Shown here: positions 47,960 to 55,030 of the stretch, piece by piece
Position numbering within the stretch: the stretch's first letter is position 1
How the letters are laid out: each line of letters opens with the position of its first letter
Source of the DNA: Prostheceraeus crozeri
Taxonomy: Eukaryota > Platyhelminthes > Polycladida > Euryleptidae
Direction: 5' to 3'
DNA: 64,000 bases
NCBI GenBank assembly: GCA_907163375.1
Contig: CAJQUW010009263.1
Coordinates: forward strand, 62,001-126,000
Program-made: the position numbers and the translations under genes
Notes under the pieces: model-generated
What the model saw: the letters and a program-made list of their open reading frames with translations, nothing else
The model's database searches: none
What the model was told of the DNA's origin: nothing

Positions 47960-49040
47960 CGACCGGCGCCCCCCCCTCTGGAACGACAGAGTGTCGTGGT
48001 GTGCCGGCCAGGTGGGTCCACGTTCACAAACTGTTCGCTGACTCCCCCCCTCTGGAACGACAAAGTGTCGTGGTGGACTTGGGCGACCGCCAGGATTAGT
48101 CTTGAGGCTATAGTGTGTGATGTTTTTCGTGCAATCTGCTGAATGTTGGGTTGTAAAATGGGCTGTTTCGAGTGGAAGGAGTGGTCGGATGAGAAAACGG
48201 AGGCCGGATTCGGATTCAGCGTGAAATTCTGCATCGGTATGGTGAATTTGAACGCCATCGGAGAGAAAAAATTTTCGATGACGTCCCCCCCCCTCTGGAC
48301 AGCTCGCTTCGATTTTGGCTTCCAGTGGACGGATTTTGTCGTGCCATAGCTCGTTTGAAAGCTAAGAGTGAGACAAATTCAGTGAAACAAACGGCTTGTT
48401 CATATCTGTCTTCGTTTAGATGTGAGACGCCATTTAAGATTTTGGGACATTGGCGAAAAGCGACAGAGTTAGAATTTGGGACGTTTTGGGCTGTAGCTTC
48501 AAAACGAAGCATCGGATTGGAAAACGGATTTCAGATTTGGAATCAGCGTGAAATTCTCTATCTGTATGGTGAGTTTCAAGTCAATCGGCGAGAAAAAATT
48601 TTCAACATTTTTCGAAAAAACGACAGAGTTAGAATTTGGGACGTTTTGGTGTGTAGCGCCCAAACAAAGCATCGGATGAGAAAACGGAGGCCAGATTCGG
48701 ATTCAGCGTGAAATTCTGCATCGGTATGGTGAATTTGAACGCAATCGGAGAGAAAAAAATTCGCTGACGTCCCCCCCCCTCTGGAGAGCTCGCTTCGATC
48801 TTGGCTTCTAGTGGACGGATTTTGTCGTGCCATAGCTCGTTTGAAAGCTAAGAGTGAGGCAAATTCAGTGGAAAACATGGCTTGTTCATATCTGTCTTCG
48901 TTTAGATATGAGACGCCATTTAAGATTTTGGGACATTGGCGAAAAACGACAGAGTTAGAATTTGGGACGTTTTGGGCTGTAGCTTCAAAACGAAGCATCG
49001 GATGGGAAAACGGATTTCAGATTTGGAATCAGCTTGATGT
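47960..49040. repeat. Large direct repeats with TGACGTC-C8 motifs
   Basis: Two near-identical copies of about 360 bp lie at 48186-48549 and 48673-49031. Both begin CGGATGAGAAAACGGAGGCC and hold TGACGTCCCCCCCCTCTGG and a TTTGAAAGCTAAGAGTGAG block. A shorter unit, GACAGAGTTAGAATTTGGG, occurs three times. Partial ORFs on both strands here are repeat artefacts. Confidence 0.85.
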
Positions 49041-49084
49041 TATTATCCAATGAGGATCATCATCCAATGAGAATCAAGGATTTC

Positions 49085-49092
49085 TATATAAA
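49085..49092 (+). promoter_or_regulatory. TATA box (TATATAAA), promoter of the 49.2-kb gene
   Basis: TATATAAATAGC is followed by a short leader to the ATG at 49183. Same octamer as at 45526 and 47579. Confidence 0.55.
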
Positions 49093-49182
49093 TAGCGAGC
49101 CTTCCACAGTGAGAATCATTCCATCGTTGAATCACACGAGTGACGGACGCACATTTTCTCTCTATTCTATTATCCAACTAAA

Positions 49183-49957
49183 ATGGTAAGTCGCTACTTT
49201 CCTCCCTCTCCTCCCTTAAACGTAAACTTAATACAATCTTTTTCATTTTCAGGCATCTACTCCATCTGCAGCACTAGTAGGACAAAATGGCGGTCAAACG
49301 TTACAAGGTTCGCTACGGTCAGATCATCTACAACTGAGGCCAGTGGAAGAAACAACCAAGGTACATAATCCTACACCGCTACAGCGTAAATTTAAACAAG
49401 TCTTGCGTTATGACGATCATAGCGTAGTACTCCAAACGGGAATGCTCCCTTCCACGGATGTTAAGATAATGTGCAATCAGTATGGGGACTACATACTGAT
49501 CCCCGTGAGTCCGTACATTCGCCACCAACTTGATATTATTGAGGAGTACGTGACATTAAATATGGACATTCCTACTCCTCTTGCTCAAGAGTGGAAGGCT
49601 AGAGATGACAAGGATACTCCCTATAGAAAGATTTGGGATGGTAATCACATTTGCCTACCGGTATCACATTGGTGTACTTACTATAAGAAGGATGGTGATC
49701 ATTCAATACCCATCAGATGTGATGAGCTCGGCGAAGGTACTTGGGATATCCTTTTCAAAGTGAATGGGCTATATTATGGTCGACACAAGGATAATAAAAT
49801 AGTCTCTCTCTCCATGCATATGGAATCCATCCTATATATTCCAAAACCACCCAACGTGGATGACATAATTGATCAAATCCTTAACAGCAGTGGTACGAAG
49901 CGCAAGTCGGAGAAGAATGCTGCCTCAAAACGCAAATCAAAGAAGGAGAATTACTAG
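49183..49957 (+). CDS. Polinton protein of unknown function, about 205+ aa
   Basis: The long frame covers about 49255-49957. No ATG opens it, and the nearest TATA-led start is the ATG at 49183, so the 5' end is unresolved and may involve leader splicing. The protein reads QVLRYDDHSVVLQTGMLPST, then DYILIPVSPYIRHQLDIIEEYV and a cluster of aromatic residues (HWCTYYKKDGDHSIPIRCDE), and ends in a strongly basic tail with RKSEKNAASKRKSKKENY, a likely nuclear localisation or nucleic-acid-binding tail. The beta-rich body with a basic tail would suit a single-strand DNA-binding protein, but I do not recognise the family. It is the first gene before the core cluster. Confidence 0.5.
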
Positions 49958-50117
49958 TCCTTTCCTAACTCTACCCTATGACAATTCGCTTATGTGCTTT
50001 GAGTGTCGTAGACGTGGTCTTATTAGATACATTTTACTTCTTCGTTGCCATCATATCATTTGTGTATTTTGTCGTGAAAAGCATCGATGTAATTCTTCAT
50101 TTTGCAATATGTTATAG
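49917..50117 (+). CDS. Small RING-like zinc protein
   Basis: A 66-aa frame starting at ATG 49917, overlapping the end of the previous gene by about 40 bp in another frame. It has a basic N-terminus, then CFECRRRGLIRYILLLRCHHIICVFCREKHRCNSSFC. The spacing C-x2-C...C-x-H-x2-C-x2-C...C resembles a compact RING or B-box-type zinc site. Stand-alone RING proteins in viruses often act as ubiquitin ligases. That role is inference here. A similar arrangement appears in the gene at 51200. Confidence 0.5.
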   Translation: MLPQNANQRRRITSPFLTLPYDNSLMCFECRRRGLIRYILLLRCHHIICVFCREKHRCNSSFCNML

Positions 50118-50168
50118 AACGCTTCCTTAGATGTGTAATTTCCGTTTTAGGCTTCTATCATCATTTTT

Positions 50169-50699
50169 ATGGATTGTGAGGGTGAACCTGTACAGGAGCT
50201 CAGTGCTATTGCTATGAACAATTGGACATATCAGATTGTTCGTGTCTATCATCAACATGCCAACTGCGATCCCAATGTTGATCAATGGGCGAGAAAACAC
50301 ATTCATGGACTTAATCTGAAATATTTGCAAGACTATGGCTTTTCTTGTGAGACTGCTCTTCTTATTGACTTTAAACGATGGTTAGCTGCTTTCAATGTTA
50401 TACGCATCTTTTGTAATAATCCTGGTAAGGAGAGGAAAGTATTACCCAATCTAATCATTGATGACATTTTGCTCCCGCCTTGGGATAGTAGAGTGAATCA
50501 ACATTATCATGAAGTCACGAAACGTTTTAAGGATTTGTGTGTTCCTATTTTGTCTATTCGTTGTAGTAGCTACGTTCATAACCAATGCTTCTTTCCTCCT
50601 TACCTCAACACTGCCAAAGTCCTGTATGGTTATCATTGCTCGCTGTATGATAGTTACCAGCTGTATCTATTTTATCTCTTTCGAACCATTGATTTATAA
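50169..50699 (+). CDS. DnaQ/RNase H-fold exonuclease candidate
   Basis: 176 aa from the ATG at 50169. The start MDCEGEPVQELSAIAM has the D-x-E plus downstream Glu pattern of DEDD exonuclease motif I. A second conserved-looking block is WARKHIHGLNLKYLQDYGF, where HIHGL is a frequent DnaQ-family signature, followed by LIDFKRWLAAFNVIRIFCNNPGKE in the place of motif II. The C-terminus is aromatic and hydrophobic. Proofreading or end-processing would suit an element with its own DNA polymerase. The assignment rests on motif reading and is tentative. Confidence 0.4.
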   Translation: MDCEGEPVQELSAIAMNNWTYQIVRVYHQHANCDPNVDQWARKHIHGLNLKYLQDYGFSCETALLIDFKRWLAAFNVIRIFCNNPGKERKVLPNLIIDDILLPPWDSRVNQHYHEVTKRFKDLCVPILSIRCSSYVHNQCFFPPYLNTAKVLYGYHCSLYDSYQLYLFYLFRTIDL

Positions 50700-50786
50700 T
50701 GCATGCTTGTTACCGTTATTCAATAAATGTTACTATGAGAAGAGTTGTTGTTTTCATGCAATGGACGGGTTAGATAAAGGGCGATC

Positions 50787-51197
50787 ATGTCTTTCTCAAA
50801 CGACTGCGGAACATTACGTTTTCATAGGCAAAGTTTAAAAGGAGCTGTTCAAGATTATGTGATAAATTTTCATAAAGATGAGACCGACATCGAAGCAGTG
50901 GTCGATGATGCTAGCACTCTATTTCCAGAGTTCATGAATACATTCTCTGACAGCATTATCATGGCGCGATTAGTTGCGAAAATTAAGTTTAGTCATTTTG
51001 GAAAGGAAGAGGTGGAAAGTCGCTCTTTCCATTTTGCTTCTTATTCAATGGAAGTGGTAGATCACCCCGAAGAATTTTTTAAAAGACATATGATAAAAAT
51101 TGCTGAACGTCTTAACGCATTTAACCATCATGGTAGCAGTCTAGTGATTGAAGCGATTTCAGATATTCACATTCAAATTTCCATAAAGAAAAATTGA
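50787..51197 (+). CDS. Small Polinton protein resembling the N-terminal region of Polinton polymerases
   Basis: 136 aa, complete frame. The middle part (RSFHFASYSMEVVDHPEEFFKRHMIKIAERLNAFNHHGSSLVIEAI) ends in a strand-like DIHIQISI. In my knowledge of Polinton proteins, a region of the form F.S.....D..E.......I...L..F...GSGW....I..LDI often precedes the polymerase domain. Here it stands alone and ends 3 bp before the next ATG. It would be a detached module. Function is unknown, possibly replication-related. Family call by memory of the motif only. Confidence 0.4.
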   Translation: MSFSNDCGTLRFHRQSLKGAVQDYVINFHKDETDIEAVVDDASTLFPEFMNTFSDSIIMARLVAKIKFSHFGKEEVESRSFHFASYSMEVVDHPEEFFKRHMIKIAERLNAFNHHGSSLVIEAISDIHIQISIKKN

Positions 51198-51199
51198 AA

Positions 51200-51523
51200 A
51201 TGCAGTGGTACTTGATTGTAGCACAACTGGTTATCGAGCTATGTCTGCTCACTCTCGAAGTATATTCCTTCTGTACATGTGTCTATTATTTAGAAAAGGC
51301 TAGCAAATTCATATCTTCAAAAAGACTTGCTATAGACATCAGTAACGGTGAAACTATGTGTTGTGATGTATGTAAGCGAAAGGATGGAAATGAAAAGCGC
51401 ATCTTCAAGAGATGTAAGCATGCTTTTTGTCAACGCTGTTTCATACGTAATTGCATTCAACTTTGCAAATGTAACCACTGTGATATTGCTCATTTCGAGT
51501 GTCACTTATGCCGCAATAGTTAG
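51200..51523 (+). CDS. Membrane-anchored RING-like protein
   Basis: 107 aa from ATG 51200, just 3 bp after the previous stop. An N-terminal hydrophobic stretch (WYLIVAQLVIELCLLTLEVYS) can span a membrane. Then come CCDVCKRKDGNEKRIFKRCKHAFCQRCFIRNCIQLCKCNHC and CHLC, a RING-type arrangement (C-x2-C...C-x-H-x2-C-x2-C...C-x2-C). Membrane RING proteins act as E3 ubiquitin ligases in many viruses. A role against host membrane proteins is inference. Confidence 0.55.
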   Translation: MQWYLIVAQLVIELCLLTLEVYSFCTCVYYLEKASKFISSKRLAIDISNGETMCCDVCKRKDGNEKRIFKRCKHAFCQRCFIRNCIQLCKCNHCDIAHFECHLCRNS

Positions 51524-51574
51524 TACCTATGCAAATGTGGTAAAGATAGGTTTTAGCAAAGACTAACACGGAAA

Positions 51575-51925
51575 ATGGCGAAACGTAAAAGTCAAAAGTC
51601 TTCAAAGTTTTCTTCAGCCATTCAAGCTCTCCGACGAATGAAAGCAAATCAGCGATACAATGCTATACGACATGCTAACGATAAATTCATTTGTGAAATT
51701 ATTTCTCATGTGAGGAAGTTGAGGACGAAGAAATTAGCACCAAAACAACGAAAGTTACTTAAGCGATATGCTACGAAATTGCGTTTCATCTCCAATCCTA
51801 AAGTCACCCTTCAAAGAAAGAGGAAAACTTTAACACAAAAGGGCGGTTTCCTTTCAGCAATACTTCCAATGATAGCTCCTGCCGTGGGCAACCTGTTGGG
51901 TAATATCTTTGGCTCTAAGCATTAA
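51575..51925 (+). CDS. Basic protein with C-terminal amphipathic segment (adenovirus pX/pVI-like)
   Basis: 116 aa, very rich in Lys and Arg over the first 90 residues (MAKRKSQKSSKF, then RKLRTKKLAPKQRKLLKRYATK), then GGFLSAILPMIAPAVGNLLGNIF, a Gly-rich hydrophobic or amphipathic helix. This layout matches the small core or membrane-active proteins carried by Polintons and adeno-like viruses (pX or pVI-like). It probably packages DNA and disturbs membranes during entry. It sits directly before the packaging ATPase, as is common in such elements. Confidence 0.65.
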   Translation: MAKRKSQKSSKFSSAIQALRRMKANQRYNAIRHANDKFICEIISHVRKLRTKKLAPKQRKLLKRYATKLRFISNPKVTLQRKRKTLTQKGGFLSAILPMIAPAVGNLLGNIFGSKH

Positions 51926-51956
51926 TTATGCAAATGTTGAATCTCAAAGTAATAAA

Positions 51957-52574
51957 ATGGATTTCAGACTTCAATGTGATAAAGTTCTGACTGTATCAGG
52001 TCCATCTCATGCAGGTAAAACTGTTTTCACGCTGAATTTATTGGATAAAAGAAGGGAGTTGTTTAAGGAACCTATCAATCGAGTGATTTGGTGTTATGGT
52101 ATTTATCAACCGTCGCTGTTTCAGGAATTGCAAAGCCACAACTTTATTCGACATGAAGGAATTATTCCAGTGGATAAACTTCAGTCTAATGATGTTGTTG
52201 TATTGGATGATTTATTAAAAGAAAGTAAGAATTCAAAAGATGTTACAGATATGTTCACTCGCGCAGCACACCATAAAAGGTGCTTTATCATCTATATCAC
52301 ACAAAATTTGTTTCCTGATGGAAAAGAAGCTCGTACACGAAACCTGAATACACACTATTATGCTATTTTCAAGAATCCGCGAGATAAAAGTCAATTTGAA
52401 ATTTTAGCGCGACAAGTTGCACCCAGAGGATCAAAAGCCTTAATTGAAATTTTTCAAGCAGCTACTGAAAAACCACATGGTTACTTATTCATTGACTTTA
52501 CGCAAGAGTGTCCGGAAGAATTTAGATTTCGAAGTGATATTTTGAAAACTCCCATGATTATCTACAAACTATGA
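51957..52574 (+). CDS. Packaging ATPase (FtsK-HerA / A32-like)
   Basis: 205 aa from ATG 51957 (MDFRLQCDK). The open frame reaches upstream, but only by a non-ATG start. Walker A: LTVSGPSHAGKTVFT near residue 15. Walker B: VVVLDDLLKES near residue 80. Sensor-like FIIYITQNLF follows near residue 110. This is the genome-packaging ATPase of Polintons, related to poxvirus A32 and FtsK-HerA ATPases. It would pump element DNA into capsids. Its stop overlaps the next gene's ATG by 4 bp. The frame looks whole. Confidence 0.85.
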   Translation: MDFRLQCDKVLTVSGPSHAGKTVFTLNLLDKRRELFKEPINRVIWCYGIYQPSLFQELQSHNFIRHEGIIPVDKLQSNDVVVLDDLLKESKNSKDVTDMFTRAAHHKRCFIIYITQNLFPDGKEARTRNLNTHYYAIFKNPRDKSQFEILARQVAPRGSKALIEIFQAATEKPHGYLFIDFTQECPEEFRFRSDILKTPMIIYKL

Positions 52575-53263
52575 GTTCTTATTCTCGCATGATTGTTATT
52601 CCTCAGGATGAATATGTACAATTGACTGCCATGCAGCAAGTAAAGCAACCTCTTGCAAATCAAATGTATAGGAAAGAAATAGATTATCAGCAAAATGTTC
52701 ACATCAAAGATCCACATCGTGCTGTATTATTACAATCGGAAACTGTTGAGCAATTGAAAAACTTGAAGAATAAGATGCGTGACTCTGTATCGACTGCTAC
52801 ACCTTTAGCATCTCGCGCACATGCCATATCTCTTTTCAACAGTATTGAACCCCATCTCAATGTAAATGATAGAGGAGAAATCATTACAGATGAAAATAAA
52901 GTGATTGATGCTTCACGTTATGAAGACTTGATTCAGTATGCGACACGTAGAAAGCGCCGTCAGGGCTATGTTCCACCTGGTTGGACATACTTTCTTAAAC
53001 TATTGAAAAAGCATAATGTACCAAAATTTGCTTTGAATAATGAGACATTGAAAGAACTTGATTCAACAGTGGCTACTGCTCCAATGCTTCAGACGATGAA
53101 AATACCAACAAATTGGTTTAAGACGTCACCTGGTACATCCCCTACCACACTCACTAAGCAAACAAGAGGAAGAACTCGACGTAGATCTACGCCACCACTA
53201 AAACTAGTAAAAAGAAAACGTAAAACAGCTCCTCCCAAGAAATACATGTTCTCAGACTATTAA
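52571..53263 (+). CDS. Polinton protein of unknown function, 230 aa
   Basis: Begins with the ATGA overlap of the ATPase stop. It starts MSSYSRMIVIPQDEYVQLTAMQ, continues as a helical region (TVEQLKNLKNKMRDSVS), then ASRYEDLIQYATRRKRRQGYVPPGWTYFLKLL, and ends in a Thr/Pro and basic tail (RTRRRSTPPLKLVKRKRKTAPPKK). The IPQDEY start and basic tail are familiar from proteins placed between the ATPase and integrase in invertebrate Polintons, but I know no function. Candidate for a DNA- or capsid-binding protein. Confidence 0.55.
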   Translation: MSSYSRMIVIPQDEYVQLTAMQQVKQPLANQMYRKEIDYQQNVHIKDPHRAVLLQSETVEQLKNLKNKMRDSVSTATPLASRAHAISLFNSIEPHLNVNDRGEIITDENKVIDASRYEDLIQYATRRKRRQGYVPPGWTYFLKLLKKHNVPKFALNNETLKELDSTVATAPMLQTMKIPTNWFKTSPGTSPTTLTKQTRGRTRRRSTPPLKLVKRKRKTAPPKKYMFSDY

Positions 53264-53264
53264 T

Positions 53265-53480
53265 ATGAAGCAGATGTGTTGCTTGCCATGTAATGAGCCG
53301 CCAGAGGTGAATGTCGTTGTCACTTGCACTTGCTGCGCCAGCTCTCACAATGAAACCCCTAAGCAATGTGAACACGATCGCAAAACCGCTAAAGCTAAAT
53401 GCTGCAGTTGCTGTAAATGTAGAAAGGCAAGAAAACAAAAAGATGAGAAGGAGGAAAAAGAGTCAGTCGTCATCGACTGA
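53265..53480 (+). CDS. Cys-rich 71-aa protein overlapping the integrase
   Basis: ATG at 53265, one base after the preceding stop. It reads MKQMCCLPCNEPPEV, VVTCTCCASSHNETPKQCEH, AKCCSCCKCRKARKQKDEKEE, with about a dozen cysteines in CC and CxC pairs and a charged tail. The last 130 bp overlap the integrase start in a different frame. The even cysteine spacing and the tight gene junction argue for a real microgene, perhaps zinc-binding. An accident of the integrase leader is the alternative. Unrecognised family. Confidence 0.4.
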   Translation: MKQMCCLPCNEPPEVNVVVTCTCCASSHNETPKQCEHDRKTAKAKCCSCCKCRKARKQKDEKEEKESVVID

Positions 53481-54531
53481 ACGTTTGAAATCAATCTATT
53501 ATGATGTAAAACATCCGGCAGGATTTGCATCTATCAAGAAATTATCAAAAGCGAGTGGTCTTCCACAATCACAAGTGAAACGATGGTTAAAGGGTCAGGC
53601 TACCTATACACTCCACAAACAAGCGAAAAAGAAGTACCGCACCCGCCATTATATTGTTCATGACATCGATGAACAGTGGCAAGCAGATTTGTGCGATGTC
53701 GCCTCCATTTCAAAACATAACTCGGGCAATAATTTTATTTTAACCGTCATTGATATTTTCTCGCGTTATGCGTGGGCTCAACCTTTAAAAACTAAAGAAG
53801 GGAAAGGAGTAGCAAAAGCATTCCAAACAATTTTTCAAGAAGGTCGCATTCCAAAAAGAATTAAGAGTGATCAAGGAAAAGAGTTTGAAAATCAGCATGT
53901 GAGAAGATTATTTGAGAGGCATGACATTGAGTTGTTTAGTGTAAAGAGTGCTTATAAAGCTGCACTCGTTGAACGTTTTAATCGCACATTAAAAAATCGC
54001 TTGTGGCGACATTTTACTGCCAACTTGACACAAAATTGGACAAAGGTTCTACAAGATACACTCCATGCCTACAATCACTCTATCCATCGTTCTATTGGAC
54101 TCAGACCAGTAGATGTAAATGCTAACAATGTAGATAAAGTGCGCGAATCATTCCAACGTAAACGCACTCATGTGAAAAGTGATGTGAAAATTGGTGATAA
54201 AGTTCGTATCTCAAAAGTGAAAAGTGTTTTTGCTAAAGGGTACCTTCCGAATTGGACAGAGGAGGTATTTACAGTATCAAGGATTAATCAAAAAGACTCT
54301 CCGACCACCTACAAGTTGAAAGATTACGATAATGAAGAAATTGAGGGTAGCTTTTACCGCGATGAGATTGAGGTAGTCACTGAAAGTGAAACATATTTGG
54401 TAGAGAAAATCATTCGATGTAAAAAACGGCAAGGTGAAGAATGGTGTCTTGTTAAATGGACTGGTTATCCTTCAAGTATGAACTCTTGGATGCGTCGTGC
54501 CGACATCTTTCATCTAAGTGATCGACAGTGA
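53350..54531 (+). CDS. Polinton integrase with chromodomain
   Basis: About 393 aa from ATG 53350, although ATG 53443 (MRRRKKSQSSS) is possible. In order: an N-terminal helical HHCC-less region (SIKKLSKASGLPQSQVKRWL), the DDE core (DEQWQADLCDVA, IKSDQGKEFENQHVRRLF, YKAALVERFNRTLKNRLW with the third acidic residue), an SH3-like basic region (IGDKVRISKVKSVF) and a chromodomain (ESETYLVEKIIRCKKRQ, EEWCLVKWTGYP). This is the retroviral-type c-integrase of Polintons that joins element ends to host DNA. The chromodomain could direct insertion to histone-marked chromatin. The frame looks whole. Confidence 0.9.
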   Translation: MKPLSNVNTIAKPLKLNAAVAVNVERQENKKMRRRKKSQSSSTERLKSIYYDVKHPAGFASIKKLSKASGLPQSQVKRWLKGQATYTLHKQAKKKYRTRHYIVHDIDEQWQADLCDVASISKHNSGNNFILTVIDIFSRYAWAQPLKTKEGKGVAKAFQTIFQEGRIPKRIKSDQGKEFENQHVRRLFERHDIELFSVKSAYKAALVERFNRTLKNRLWRHFTANLTQNWTKVLQDTLHAYNHSIHRSIGLRPVDVNANNVDKVRESFQRKRTHVKSDVKIGDKVRISKVKSVFAKGYLPNWTEEVFTVSRINQKDSPTTYKLKDYDNEEIEGSFYRDEIEVVTESETYLVEKIIRCKKRQGEEWCLVKWTGYPSSMNSWMRRADIFHLSDRQ

Positions 54532-54572
54532 TTCATGCAAAGTTGTAACTAACAATGTTTAGGGTTTGAGCT

Positions 54573-55028
54573 ATGAATCCAACTGCCTCATTTTATTCAC
54601 GACCCTCCTATGTAAGTGGTGGAGGACAAATTTACATCGGCGCTCGCCGCCAACGTGGAGGTAGCATACTTGGTGCACTGAAATCTGTTGTAGCACCTCT
54701 CATATCCAATGTCGGTAGATCTTTAAAACGAAATGTTTTAAGTAATGCCGTTGGCTTTGCTGGTGATGTTGCTAGTGATCTTTCCAGAGGTAGAAGTTTT
54801 AAGAGCAGTTTGTTGAATCGTGGGAAGGAACGCGGTTTAAAAACATTGAAGCAGACCTTTGCTGGTGTTACTCAAGGAAAGAAATCACCTAAACGAATGA
54901 ATAAAGGAAGGAGGAAACATCGCGGAGCTGGTAAGGTGCGATCTTCAGTCAAAAGGCATTCACGCAAACGTCGCAGAGGCTCTAATCATTCATCAGGCGC
55001 TAAACGACGACGCTGCTATAACTTCTAA
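54573..55028 (+). CDS. Basic minor virion protein (pVI/pVII-like)
   Basis: 151 aa. It starts MNPTASFYSRPSYVSGGGQIYIGARR, then GGSILGALKSVVAPLISNVGRSLKRNV, a Gly-rich amphipathic helix, then FAGDVASDLSRGRSFKSSLLNRGKERG and a very basic tail (KRHSRKRRRGSNH, KRRRC). The order GGxx amphipathic helix plus basic tail fits the membrane-lytic or DNA-condensing minor capsid proteins of adenovirus-like elements. It precedes the major capsid gene by 3 bp. The name is by layout, not by a family hit. Confidence 0.6.
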   Translation: MNPTASFYSRPSYVSGGGQIYIGARRQRGGSILGALKSVVAPLISNVGRSLKRNVLSNAVGFAGDVASDLSRGRSFKSSLLNRGKERGLKTLKQTFAGVTQGKKSPKRMNKGRRKHRGAGKVRSSVKRHSRKRRRGSNHSSGAKRRRCYNF

Positions 55029-55030
55029 TC

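Noticed and set aside
47914-48998. Frames in the 48-49 kb repeats as a gene family
   Set aside because: The same text recurs because the DNA repeats, on both strands, without a start or motif.
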